Part shown: in pieces, positions 42,358-51,024 of the stretch | Position numbering within the stretch: the stretch's first letter is position 1 | Layout: every line of letters starts with the position of its first letter | Source of the DNA: Pseudomonas frederiksbergensis | Lineage (GTDB): Bacteria > Pseudomonadota > Gammaproteobacteria > Pseudomonadales > Pseudomonadaceae | Assembly (NCBI RefSeq): GCF_001874645.1 | Contig: NZ_CP017886.1 | Location: 434,001 to 498,000, forward strand | Reading direction: 5' to 3' | Length of the DNA: 64,000 bases | Program-made: the position numbers and the translations under genes | Notes under the pieces: model-generated | Seen by the model: the letters and a program-made list of their open reading frames with translations, nothing else | The model's database searches: none | Told to the model about the DNA's origin: nothing

Positions 42358-45300
42358 TTGATCCCATCGGTAAATTGGTCCTTCAGGTTCTGGACGCCAA
42401 GACTCCTGACGTGAGTGTCATTCTCAAGGATTTCAATAACTGCCTCAGCGACTACAAAGCCTGGGCCGACAGTTTCTGGACCGGCTGGGCATTGGATGTA
42501 AACCAGACGTTCAAGGTGGGCAACGAAGTCAGCGTCAGTGAGCGAAAAACCAAGACAGGAGCGGTTGAAACATTCGCCACCTGTCCTTTGCTGGGTGATT
42601 TCACACTGATCCATATGTTTGAGGCCGCGCGGTTCGTGCCCATTGGCAACACCCCGGTCAAACTCGAACCGGTCAAGAAAGCGATGATCGGGTACGACGT
42701 GGTCGGTCCCGTGGTCACCGCAACGATCGGCGCCAGTGGTATTGAAGTCATCAAGGGTTGCAAACGGGGTCAGCTGTACCGCATCACTTTTTTCCCGAAC
42801 GTCTCTGAAAGCAACGTCAAGGCGCTGTATGCCTCCTACCAGGGCGTCATCGGCAACCTCGATGGCTGGCTTAAAAGTGAATGGTCGGACAAGTTCCAGC
42901 CACAATGGGCCAGCTATTCGGCAGTTGACCGCATGGGCAGATCTGCAATTCTTGTAAAGTCAGCGCTCGACAGCCTGGAAAAAGCATTGCTGGGTCTCTG
43001 GGACGACGTCAAAAACCTGTTCGAACTGCTCGCCGACCCGATCAAGTCCGCGAAAAAACTCGCCCAGTACCTGACTAAGGAGGAGTTGGACAAACTCTAC
43101 GCCGCCTCCAAGGAAGCCATTGCCACCGGCCTGCTGATTCTTAGCGATGAACCCCTGATGTTCATCTATGTGTCGGCGATCATCGCTTGGGTCGGCATGC
43201 TATCGCCACAAATCTGTGTCGAAGTGATCACCGCGATCAGCAGCTCCTTTTTGATCAACGTTGTACTGGGCATTTGCCTTTCCGGTGGTGTTGGCCTGGC
43301 AGTACGCGTCGGCACACAAACCCTGGCCAAGGTCAAATCCGGCACAGCGGTCAAAATGCTGGAGGAACTCGCCGAAAAATTGCTGAGCGTCAGCAAAGGC
43401 CATGCGCTCAAAGCGCACGGCGAGACGGTGAAACCTCTCGTTGCAAGCGCGCAAAGCATACCGATGAGCGCGTCCAAAACCGCTGCGTTAAAGATCGAAG
43501 AAGCGACTGCGAAAACCGCTAAAGGCCCAGTGCCGAAAACCACCGATACCCCTACGCAGTTGGAGAAAAACGCCTCCGCCTTTGCCCGGAAAAAAACAGA
43601 AAAGAAAACCACCCTGGAGAAGAAGGAAAAGGTCGACGACGCCCCCGCCCAGTCGAAAAACCCCGACGAGAAAAGCGCCACCTGCGCCAAGAATACCTGC
43701 ACCAACAACTGCCCGGTGTCGATGGTCACCGGTGAAGAACTGCTGACCCTGACCGATGGTCAGCTCAACGGTTTGCTGCCTTTCGAGTGGACTCGCCTTT
43801 ACCGCACCAGCGCCGCGGAAATCGATTGCGGCCTCGGCTACGGCTGGAGTCACGCCTTGGCGCAACGCGTCGACATCACAGGCGACGAGGTGGTCTGGAC
43901 CGACCACGAAAACCGCGTCACCACGTTCCCGCTACCAAGCGTGCAACGCCCGGCCATTACCAACAGCCTATCGGAAGCGGCGATTTTCCTCGGTGACGAT
44001 CCCTCCGAGCTGATCCTCACCCAGGCCGGTGAACGCGCCCGGTTCTACCACTTTCGCTACAACAGCAAGGGCGCGACACTGATTGCCATCAGCGACGATT
44101 ACGACAACCGTCTGCACATCACCCGCGACATTCACGGGCGCATCAAACGGGTCGATAACGGCGCTGGTCGCGCCCTGCTCTTGCGTTACGACCGCAAGCA
44201 CATCGTTGCTGTCGACTATCAACAGTTCAGCCCGGCCGACAACCTAGAAGACGCCTGGAGCACGGTCCAGACCGTCGTCACCTATGGCTATGACGCACAG
44301 TGGCGTCTGATCGAGGCGAAGAACGCCGCTGGCGAAGCCGAGCGCTACGCCTACAACGAGCAGAACGTGATCCTCGAACGGCAACTGGCCGGTGGCGCGA
44401 GCTTCTACTGGGAATGGGAAAAGGAAGGCAAGTCGGCACGCTGCATCCATCACTGGGCGAGTTTCTCGCAGATGGACGCGCACTACGTCTGGGATGACAA
44501 GGGCAGTGTCACCGTCACCAATGCCGACGGAAGCGAAGAGGTCTATACCCACGACGATCAGGCTCGACTGGTCGCCAAGGTCGACCCGGATGGCGCCGAA
44601 CACCTCAAGGCCTACGACGAAAAAGGCCGTTTGATTGCAGAGAAAGATCCACTCGGCGCAGTGACCGAATACCAGTACAACGAAGCCGGCCGACTGGTGG
44701 CTGTCATCCCGCCGGAAGACGCACCGACTACTTACGAGTACTACAACGGTTTTGTGCGTGTGGTGAATCGGGGTCAGGCGACCTGGAAATACTGGCGCAA
44801 CGACCAAGGCGACATCACCGAACAAATCGACCCAGACGGCAACTCTACTCACTACAGCTACGACCGCAAGGGCCGCCTGCTGGAAATCCGCCACCCGGAT
44901 GGCAGCCGTCATCAGTTGGGCTGGAACAACCTCGGCCAACTGCTCGAAGAGCGCCTGCCCGACGGCGGCCAGCGCAAATACCGCTACGACGCACTCGGTC
45001 GGCAGATCACTCGTCAGGAAGAAAGCGGCGCCATCACCCACTACCAATGGGACAAAGCCAACCGCCTCGCGCAAATCACCCTGCCCGGCGGCGCCACCCG
45101 GGCCTTCAGTTACAACTCTTATGGTCGGGTCACCGCCGAACGCGATGAGCTGGGCCGCGTCACCCGCTACGAATACGCCGATGACCTGCACCTCGTCAGC
45201 CGCCGCATCAACCCGGACGGCAGCCAACTGCGTTATCGCTACGACAACTCGCGGCTGTTGCTCAGCGAGATCGAAAACGAACGTGGCGAGCACTACCACC

Positions 45301-47225
45301 TCGATTACTACGCCAATGGCCTGATCCAGCAGGAAACCGGCTTCGACGGGCGTCGTACCGCTTACGAATACGACCTCAACGGCCAGTTGCTGAAGAAAAC
45401 CGAATTCGGTGACGACGGCAGCGAACGGGTCACCGAGTACCAGCGCGACGCCGCCGGCCGCTTGCTGGTGAAAACCCTGGCCGATGGCGAGGAAGTTCAC
45501 TACAGCTACGATGCCCTCGGTCGTTTGGTAAATGTCGACGACGGTCACTGGCCGCTCGCCTACGAATACGACCTGCAAGACCGCCTGATCACTGAGCATC
45601 AAGGCTGGGGCACCCTGCGTTATGAGTACGACACGCTCGGCCAGTTGAGCCATTGCCGCCTGCCTGACGGCAGCACACTCGACTACCGCCACCAAGCTGG
45701 CGGCCGCCTGAGCAGCATCGACCTCAACGGCTCGCGCCTGACCACCCACCAGTTCAGCGCCGGCCGCGAACAACAACGCCAGCAGGGCCTGCTGCTGAGC
45801 CAATACCAGTACGACGAACAAGGCCGGTTGCAGGCGCACAGCGTCAGCCAGCAGGACCGCCACCTGTTCCAGCGCCGCTACGCCTACGACGCCAACGGCA
45901 ACCTTGCGGGCATCGATGACAGCCGCAAGGGAAATCGCAGCTACCACTACGACCCGCTCGATAGGCTGATCAACGTGCGCGGCAGCACCCCGGAAAGCTT
46001 CGCCCATGACCCGGCCGGTAACTTGCTGGGCCAAGGCGATCAGCCCGCCGCCAACCTGGCCAACGTCAAAGGCAACCGCCTGCTGATGCAGGGCGACCGC
46101 CATTACGACTACGACGCCTACGGCAATCAGACCCGCGAACGTCGCGGCACCGGGCAAAAACTGGTCACCGAGTACCGCTACGACTGCCAGCACCGCCTGA
46201 TCGGCGCCAGCCTGCCTGGCGGCAGCAATGCAGCTTACAAATATGACGCCTTCGGCCGCCGCATCGCAAAAACCGTCGATGGCCACACCACCGAGTTCCT
46301 CTGGCAAGGCGAACGATTGATCGCCGAAAGCGCCGACAACCGCTATCGCAGCTACATCTACGAACCCGGCACCTTCCGCCCCTTGGCCATGCTCAACGGC
46401 GAAGGCCCGCTCAAGGCCGAGCCGTTCTACTACCAACTCGACCACCTCGGCACCCCGCAGGAACTCACCGACTACAGCGGCGAGATCATGTGGTCCGCCA
46501 AGTATCGCGCCTATGGCAACCTCGCCACCCTCGACATCGCCGAAATCGACAACCCGCTACGCTTCCAGGGCCAGTACTTCGACGCCGAGACGGGCTTACA
46601 TTACAACCGGCATCGCTACTACAATCCGGGGACTGGACGGTTTTTGACCCCGGACCCGATCAAGCTTGCGGGTGGGTTGAACAACTACCGGTACGTGCCT
46701 AACCCGACAGGGTGGGTGGATCCGTTGGGGTTGGAGACAGTACCAGTTGTCTGCCCGGGCGGCCCTAATTGTGCTCCGAAAGCAAAATCATTAGAGGAGC
46801 TCGTTCCCGGAGGTAGCGTTCCTAGCGTTAAGGATGGGGCATTCAGCAAATGGTTTAACCAATTATCCCCAGACGAATTCGACACGGTTTGGTCAAACAA
46901 GGCTTATCAGGACTCCATAAAGTCCCGACTACGGCATCCAGGCGGAATGCACGAATGGCACATGGTTTCCCGAGCTGATACGTTCAAGCGTTGGGGTGTC
47001 AGTGCAGAACAAATTTATGAGCTACGATCAGCAATCGCTGATGTGAAATTCGTAAATCCGGCAGGCCGTCATGGTGGCAAGGGGTCTACAAAGGCACACA
47101 ACGAAATACTTGAAGTTATTGATAAATCGAAAAATTATGATGGATTCCGAAAAGGCCTGAATGAATGGGCTGGACGGAGGCTTGAAGGTGGAGCAGACGC
47201 CCTACCTTCAGGATTCAAAGATTGA
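42354..47225 (+). CDS. RHS-repeat T6SS effector with nuclease-like C-terminal tip
   Basis: 1623 residues. An N-terminal region with membrane-spanning helices (about 262-330) precedes a DUF6531 motif (CPVSMVTGEELLTLTDGQLN, about 455-474). A long series of YD/RHS repeats follows, and the self-cleaving core PDPIKLAGGLNNYRYVPNPT near 1433-1452 and DPLGL near 1455. The tip (about 160 residues) has GGMHEWHMVSRADTFKRWG and GRHGGKGSTKAHNEI. The conserved His/Glu/Asn residues resemble HNH/Endo VII-type toxins, without a named family. An immunity gene follows. Confidence 0.88.
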   Translation: MIDPIGKLVLQVLDAKTPDVSVILKDFNNCLSDYKAWADSFWTGWALDVNQTFKVGNEVSVSERKTKTGAVETFATCPLLGDFTLIHMFEAARFVPIGNTPVKLEPVKKAMIGYDVVGPVVTATIGASGIEVIKGCKRGQLYRITFFPNVSESNVKALYASYQGVIGNLDGWLKSEWSDKFQPQWASYSAVDRMGRSAILVKSALDSLEKALLGLWDDVKNLFELLADPIKSAKKLAQYLTKEELDKLYAASKEAIATGLLILSDEPLMFIYVSAIIAWVGMLSPQICVEVITAISSSFLINVVLGICLSGGVGLAVRVGTQTLAKVKSGTAVKMLEELAEKLLSVSKGHALKAHGETVKPLVASAQSIPMSASKTAALKIEEATAKTAKGPVPKTTDTPTQLEKNASAFARKKTEKKTTLEKKEKVDDAPAQSKNPDEKSATCAKNTCTNNCPVSMVTGEELLTLTDGQLNGLLPFEWTRLYRTSAAEIDCGLGYGWSHALAQRVDITGDEVVWTDHENRVTTFPLPSVQRPAITNSLSEAAIFLGDDPSELILTQAGERARFYHFRYNSKGATLIAISDDYDNRLHITRDIHGRIKRVDNGAGRALLLRYDRKHIVAVDYQQFSPADNLEDAWSTVQTVVTYGYDAQWRLIEAKNAAGEAERYAYNEQNVILERQLAGGASFYWEWEKEGKSARCIHHWASFSQMDAHYVWDDKGSVTVTNADGSEEVYTHDDQARLVAKVDPDGAEHLKAYDEKGRLIAEKDPLGAVTEYQYNEAGRLVAVIPPEDAPTTYEYYNGFVRVVNRGQATWKYWRNDQGDITEQIDPDGNSTHYSYDRKGRLLEIRHPDGSRHQLGWNNLGQLLEERLPDGGQRKYRYDALGRQITRQEESGAITHYQWDKANRLAQITLPGGATRAFSYNSYGRVTAERDELGRVTRYEYADDLHLVSRRINPDGSQLRYRYDNSRLLLSEIENERGEHYHLDYYANGLIQQETGFDGRRTAYEYDLNGQLLKKTEFGDDGSERVTEYQRDAAGRLLVKTLADGEEVHYSYDALGRLVNVDDGHWPLAYEYDLQDRLITEHQGWGTLRYEYDTLGQLSHCRLPDGSTLDYRHQAGGRLSSIDLNGSRLTTHQFSAGREQQRQQGLLLSQYQYDEQGRLQAHSVSQQDRHLFQRRYAYDANGNLAGIDDSRKGNRSYHYDPLDRLINVRGSTPESFAHDPAGNLLGQGDQPAANLANVKGNRLLMQGDRHYDYDAYGNQTRERRGTGQKLVTEYRYDCQHRLIGASLPGGSNAAYKYDAFGRRIAKTVDGHTTEFLWQGERLIAESADNRYRSYIYEPGTFRPLAMLNGEGPLKAEPFYYQLDHLGTPQELTDYSGEIMWSAKYRAYGNLATLDIAEIDNPLRFQGQYFDAETGLHYNRHRYYNPGTGRFLTPDPIKLAGGLNNYRYVPNPTGWVDPLGLETVPVVCPGGPNCAPKAKSLEELVPGGSVPSVKDGAFSKWFNQLSPDEFDTVWSNKAYQDSIKSRLRHPGGMHEWHMVSRADTFKRWGVSAEQIYELRSAIADVKFVNPAGRHGGKGSTKAHNEILEVIDKSKNYDGFRKGLNEWAGRRLEGGADALPSGFKD

Positions 47226-47236
47226 AGGAGCTAGAA

Positions 47237-47626
47237 ATGGGGTTGATCAAGTCCGTCTCGATTTGGGTTGCAAATACAAACTGGGAAGAGTCCACACTTC
47301 GAGAGGTAATGAACCCTGCATATTCCGAAGACGGAGACTTTCTTGGCTCCGAATTCACCAACGCTTTTTCATTAGGGTTTGTTGATGACGACTCGATTGA
47401 AGCCGATAAAGTCAAGCTGACGAAGTCATTATCTGAAGCAATTGATGGCTTCTCATATGACGTTGATATTTTTGCTGACATCAAACAAAAAAACATCTCA
47501 TCACCCATACATGAAATAGATACATTAGCTTTGGTTTACGACTATAAATTCTCTGGAGCCCCCTTAACAAACTCAATTAGACACAAGCAATTTTTTTTCT
47601 TGGGGAACTTCGAATACAGAGAATAA
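47237..47626 (+). CDS. Imm22-like immunity protein
   Basis: The start is ATG 47237, with GAAGGAG upstream; 129 residues. The pattern KSVSIWVANTNWEESTLREV, then YSEDGDFLGSEF and GFVDDDSIEA, resembles Imm22, a polymorphic-toxin immunity family. It starts 11 bases after the RHS stop, the expected position for the cognate antitoxin of the RHS tip. Confidence 0.75.
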   Translation: MGLIKSVSIWVANTNWEESTLREVMNPAYSEDGDFLGSEFTNAFSLGFVDDDSIEADKVKLTKSLSEAIDGFSYDVDIFADIKQKNISSPIHEIDTLALVYDYKFSGAPLTNSIRHKQFFFLGNFEYRE

Positions 47627-47689
47627 TTTAGTTTAAAAAGAGGGCAGCGCACATTATTTCAATCGTTGCCCTCATCCACAAACGTGGTC

Positions 47690-48121
47690 TGCCCCTAACT
47701 ACCCTGGAGGCCCCAACTACACGCCTATAAGCGTAGCGGAGGATCCGACTGCTGCGGCCAAAGTAGATGAAGGGAAACCAGAAGTACCAGGTAAATATAC
47801 GGTAGGTCCTTATAATGGCTGTACCGGGTCTTGATGCTCATCACGTCGGGCAGAAAGCGCTAATGAAAGACATGATCTCCGGCTATGATCCAGCAACGGC
47901 ACCGTCAATTCTTGTTCCTAAGGTTGGCCATACAACCAAAGGGCCAAATGGTATCGTCTCCCGAAGAACAGCGGGACTTTCGAACCCACGACAGGTGCTT
48001 GCACGTGATATTTTTTAACTTCGTCGAGTTTATAAAGATGTACCAAACGCACAGCTAAAGAAATTAATAAAAATAAACAAAGACTCTTATCCTGAAGCTT
48101 TTTCCAAGGGAGCAACTACCA
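47690..48121 (+). pseudogene. Orphan RHS toxin tip 1 (frameshifted)
   Basis: A first frame reads PNYPGGPNYTPISVAEDPTA to GPYNGCTGS and stops. The next frame continues AVPGLDAHHVGQKALMKDMI with HTTKGPNGIVSRRTAGL, hits an in-frame TAA (after RDIF) and resumes LRRVYKDVPNAQLKKL. The LDAHHVG motif is typical of HNH/AHH-type nuclease tips. There is no RHS core upstream, so it is a displaced C-terminus. The frameshift and stop make it inactive unless recombined. Confidence 0.72.
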
Positions 48122-48122
48122 A

Positions 48123-48482
48123 ATGAATCCAAAAGACTTTGTGACCGGACTCAAAACCACTGTCGTAGACGACAACATTTCCATTTATAAAGATCTATTT
48201 TTTAACACACCCATTGAGAACGCAACCAACGAGTACTGGAAGCGTGCATTGGCTCTATTCAAATCGTTGCATAAGGAACAGCAGGAAGTTTTCCTTGAGG
48301 TAATTAGGCAGACAATGGTTGACACCACATCGAATATCTTGGGAGTTATCGATGGAGTTAGTACAATTGATGGCGCAAATGATGAATTTTCAATTGCTTA
48401 CGGCACAAATCAACAGTCACTAACTGGTGACTTGCAGAGTTTATTTTTGGCTGACGAAGAAAAGTCACCGAAAAGAGAGTAA
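48123..48482 (+). CDS. Putative immunity protein for orphan tip 1
   Basis: 119 residues, acidic and helical, starting next to the end of the orphan tip frame. It reads like a small immunity protein (DNISIYKDLFFNTPIENATN). An intact gene here, with its toxin tip broken, fits the retention of immunity after toxin displacement. The family is not recognised. Confidence 0.6.
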   Translation: MNPKDFVTGLKTTVVDDNISIYKDLFFNTPIENATNEYWKRALALFKSLHKEQQEVFLEVIRQTMVDTTSNILGVIDGVSTIDGANDEFSIAYGTNQQSLTGDLQSLFLADEEKSPKRE

Positions 48483-48558
48483 GTCTTTTAGCTTCTTAAG
48501 AGCATAATCGGCTTTGTGCTGTCGATCCGTCAATCATAAGACGTCCTTACAGGTACAA

Positions 48559-48669
48559 CTACTGGATTGGTTTGACCAACACCACTTCGAAATACTTAAA
48601 TTTCTTCTTCGTCTCAGTCTTGGCCTCCAATTCGGCAACAAACGTGCTTAATGTATTCGCATCGTAAGT
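48559..48669 (-). other. Possible minus-strand gene fragment
   Basis: On the minus strand VFTYDANTLSTFVAELEAKTE-type sequence ends with FKYFEVVLVKPIQ and a stop. It looks like the last 37 residues of a real protein, but the 5' part is lost or recombined with the orphan tip at 48668. The evidence is weak. Confidence 0.3.
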
Positions 48670-48934
48670 GAACACCTCAGTGTTCGCAGCCGATCCGGCT
48701 CTCGTGTGGAGTGATGGCCGTCTGCGATTGAAATTTGACACACTACAACTCTACAAGGACAGAACGCCGAACGTTACTGTACCGCACGAGTTAGGTGGCG
48801 CAGGCCCGAATTTTGAGCCTTTCACCAAGGCGTACCCTGAATACCGTATCGGTGGCTCAAGTCAACTTATTCCAAAATCGGGCGATCCCACTTACATTAA
48901 AGTTGATGAAATCAATATTTTGCCGGAGAAATAA
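48668..48934 (+). pseudogene. Orphan toxin tip 2 (C-terminal fragment)
   Basis: The open frame starts right after a stop and has no ribosome site. The 88 residues (HELGGAGPNFEPFTKAYPEY; RIGGSSQLIPKSGDPTYIKV; EINILPEK end) look like the C-terminal part of a secreted polymorphic toxin. No upstream RHS core is present. The exact 5' junction is uncertain. The following gene probably encodes its immunity protein. Confidence 0.6.
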
Positions 48935-48936
48935 AA

Positions 48937-49158
48937 GTGCTGACCGACCAGCAGGCCCGCTTATCGCTCAAAGAATTGATTCATAAATACCTGAAAGGCA
49001 AAGATCCTGAGCACGACCGCCTGATCGAGATGGTTGAGGATCCTTCGCGCCAAGTGCCCATCAGAGGAGTACTTGAGCACATTAGAAAATTCAACAATGT
49101 GCAATTTACGCAACTAGAGCTGGACCTGATCCACGAGCTTTTATACGCGCATGGGTAA
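48937..49158 (+). CDS. Putative immunity protein for orphan tip 2
   Basis: 73 residues from GTG 48937, with GGAGA nine bases upstream and 2 bases after the tip stop. A small acidic helical protein (SRQVPIRGVLEHIRKFNNVQ). The toxin-immunity order is the same as in the two pairs upstream. The family is not recognised. Confidence 0.6.
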   Translation: MLTDQQARLSLKELIHKYLKGKDPEHDRLIEMVEDPSRQVPIRGVLEHIRKFNNVQFTQLELDLIHELLYAHG

Positions 49159-49442
49159 GTCGATCTGTCATTAATAATCCTCCTGCGCGCAAATTTAACA
49201 TGGCCTCTTTGAGTGTTTGCCACTTCCCTGGGTTCATCCCGGCCAGTCCCGTGGAAAGGGCAAATTCGCGAGCCGAACGGCAAAATGTCGACAGGGCCAT
49301 TGGCGCACGGCCTGCATCGATGTATTACCTTCGTCCATGCTCGTAGGAACGCTCCACTACCATCATTGTTCAAGGTCCGGTTTCCAGCCGTTGTCCAGCC
49401 TTTTCCATCTATGCTGGGATTTTGTCGAAGGAGTCGAAGCAA

Positions 49443-49655
49443 ATGCCGGGTGACTACTCGCTATCTGACGTGCTCGAGAGGATGTATCAAAACCAACTCG
49501 CTTTAGAGACGGCCCTCATGGAGTTGACGCTTCAATCCGAGGAGCAACGGCTGACCGAAGTCGGCGAAAATATTCGTGGTGCGTTGTTTACGATCGGAGA
49601 GAATGCGGGTCACATTAAACAAGGTTTGGCGAAGCTCAAGAATAAAGGCCTCTGA
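49443..49655 (+). CDS. 71-residue protein, close relative of the 10486 gene
   Basis: The start is ATG 49443. The sequence PGDYSLSDVLERMYQNQLAL and EVGENIRGALFTIGENAGHI aligns end to end with the prophage protein at 10486-10701. It is a separate copy beside the T6SS toxin cassettes. Unknown function; 49159-49442 holds no other gene that I can support. Confidence 0.7.
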   Translation: MPGDYSLSDVLERMYQNQLALETALMELTLQSEEQRLTEVGENIRGALFTIGENAGHIKQGLAKLKNKGL

Positions 49656-49689
49656 TCCAAGCCTTCGCTGATTCCGCGCTCCCAATTTG

Positions 49690-49724
49690 AGCGGCCGCTT
49701 TCGGCTGTGGATTCAACCGGTCGA
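49690..49724. mobile_element. IS30 left-end scar in intergenic repeat
   Basis: GCGGCCGCTTTCGGC is followed by TGTGGATTCAACCGGTCGA, the first 19 bases of the IS30 end at 32064, and then unrelated DNA. It is the left end of a lost IS30 copy next to the same repeat. Confidence 0.75.
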
Positions 49725-49779
49725 CACCGAAACAGCTCGCCGGTTAAATTGCCGTCTTGATTATCAAACGGCGTCCAAT

Positions 49780-50181
49780 ATGACCGACATCTTTCAGGGC
49801 AGCTGCCTTTGCGGTGCCGTCAAATACGAAATCCAGTCACGACCAAAAGCCCTTTCTCACTGCCATTGCAGCCAATGCCGCAAAAGCCATGGAGCGGCGT
49901 TTGCCAGCTATGGCAGCGTGTTGCGTAGCCACCTGCATCTTGTCCAAGGCGCCGATGGCATCAAGTCGTACCAGTCCTCTGAATCAGTACTTCGCCAGTT
50001 CTGCGCCGAGTGCGGTTCGTCGCTATTCTGGTCAAGAAGCCAAGGTGAGTACGCCGAGTGGATCTCGATAGCGATGGGCACTCTGGACTCCACGTTCACT
50101 TCCGACAAGCAGAAACATATAGAAGTGGTGTCCAAGGCAACATGGTATGAAATTCAGGATCATTGGCCACAGTCCCAGTGA
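49780..50181 (+). CDS. GFA-family (DUF636) zinc protein
   Basis: 133 residues from ATG 49780. The zinc ligands are visible: GSCLCGAVKYEI, HCHCSQCRKSHGAAF and FCAECGSSLFWSRS. This is the GFA family (glutathione-dependent formaldehyde-activating enzyme-like). Many members have unproven activity. It is not obviously linked to its neighbours. Confidence 0.85.
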   Translation: MTDIFQGSCLCGAVKYEIQSRPKALSHCHCSQCRKSHGAAFASYGSVLRSHLHLVQGADGIKSYQSSESVLRQFCAECGSSLFWSRSQGEYAEWISIAMGTLDSTFTSDKQKHIEVVSKATWYEIQDHWPQSQ

Positions 50182-50195
50182 CCGTTTGGGGTCGA

Positions 50196-50300
50196 TTTCG
50201 GTCAGTCGTGACAGGCCGAAATCGACCCAAAGCGGGCGGTCGCGACAGGGTGCTTTCGGCCAGAATCGGCCAGTCTGCTTGATATATCGATATGTCCCAT
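50196..50300. repeat. Intergenic repeat units
   Basis: Inverted units TCGATTTCGGTCAGTCGTGACAGG and its near-complement GCCGAAATCGACCCAAAGCGG, then GGTCGCGACAGGGTGCTTTCGGCC. They belong to the Pseudomonas repeat family; another unit lies near 50905-50985. Confidence 0.5.
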
Positions 50301-50483
50301 TTTTCACCTTATCTCGATGGCCAAGCAGGACGAGCTACGTCATTGATCTGCGATAGCTGATGTCGATCTCGGAGCGTTTTCTGAAAAAATTTGAGAAAAG
50401 CAGTAAATAAATCCGAGGAACGTGCCGAACAGTGAAGTAGGTGACTGAAAGTCGGTCGCCGCACCCACTGATAAGGCTCTTGA

Positions 50484-50831
50484 ATGAAGAAGCTGTACAA
50501 GCTGTTCCGCACCACTGCCAACATTGCTGGCGCCATCATCTGTTTCGTGCGCAACTACTGCGCGGATAACCCGTGGGTCATATCTGGCCTGAAGAAGCTC
50601 ATGGTGGTCTCCAGCATCATCATTACGATCCTGTCGGCGATGCTTTGGCACATCTCTGCTACATGGCAAGAAGACGTGGCCCAGATCCAGAACCTCGATC
50701 AGGCGAAAGCTATTGCGATCACCACCGCGGCCGCCGTGTTGAACACAAAAGCAGCGATGCTTGGGATGATCGCAGCCCTCCTGAACGCCCTGTACTTTTG
50801 GATCGGGACGCTGAGCAGCTCCATTGAGTAA
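50484..50831 (+). CDS. Small two-span membrane protein
   Basis: 115 residues from ATG 50484 (AAGG upstream). Two hydrophobic helices (residues about 38-55, VVSSIIITILSAMLWHI, and 82-108, AAVLNTKAAMLGMIAALLNA) flank an acidic loop. No family is recognised. It stands alone between repeats. Confidence 0.6.
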   Translation: MKKLYKLFRTTANIAGAIICFVRNYCADNPWVISGLKKLMVVSSIIITILSAMLWHISATWQEDVAQIQNLDQAKAIAITTAAAVLNTKAAMLGMIAALLNALYFWIGTLSSSIE

Positions 50832-51024
50832 TGGACACTCTCTCCAGGGCACATCGTCAGCGATGAATCGTCCCTGATGTCCTACACGCATAGGATGGCT
50901 GCTCCTGGCCATCCTCTGCCTGTCGCGACAGGCCGCGAACGACCCATTGCTGCCGGTGACGACGGGTAGAAATCGGCAAAAAGCAGATGTCGGCGCGTAT
51001 TTCGTTGATGTGATTTATACGGTT

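Noticed and set aside
44244..46445. 733-codon open frame on the minus strand
   Set aside because: It lies entirely opposite the RHS repeat region of a convincing gene; long antisense frames are normal in GC-rich DNA with biased codon use, and the translation has no domain.
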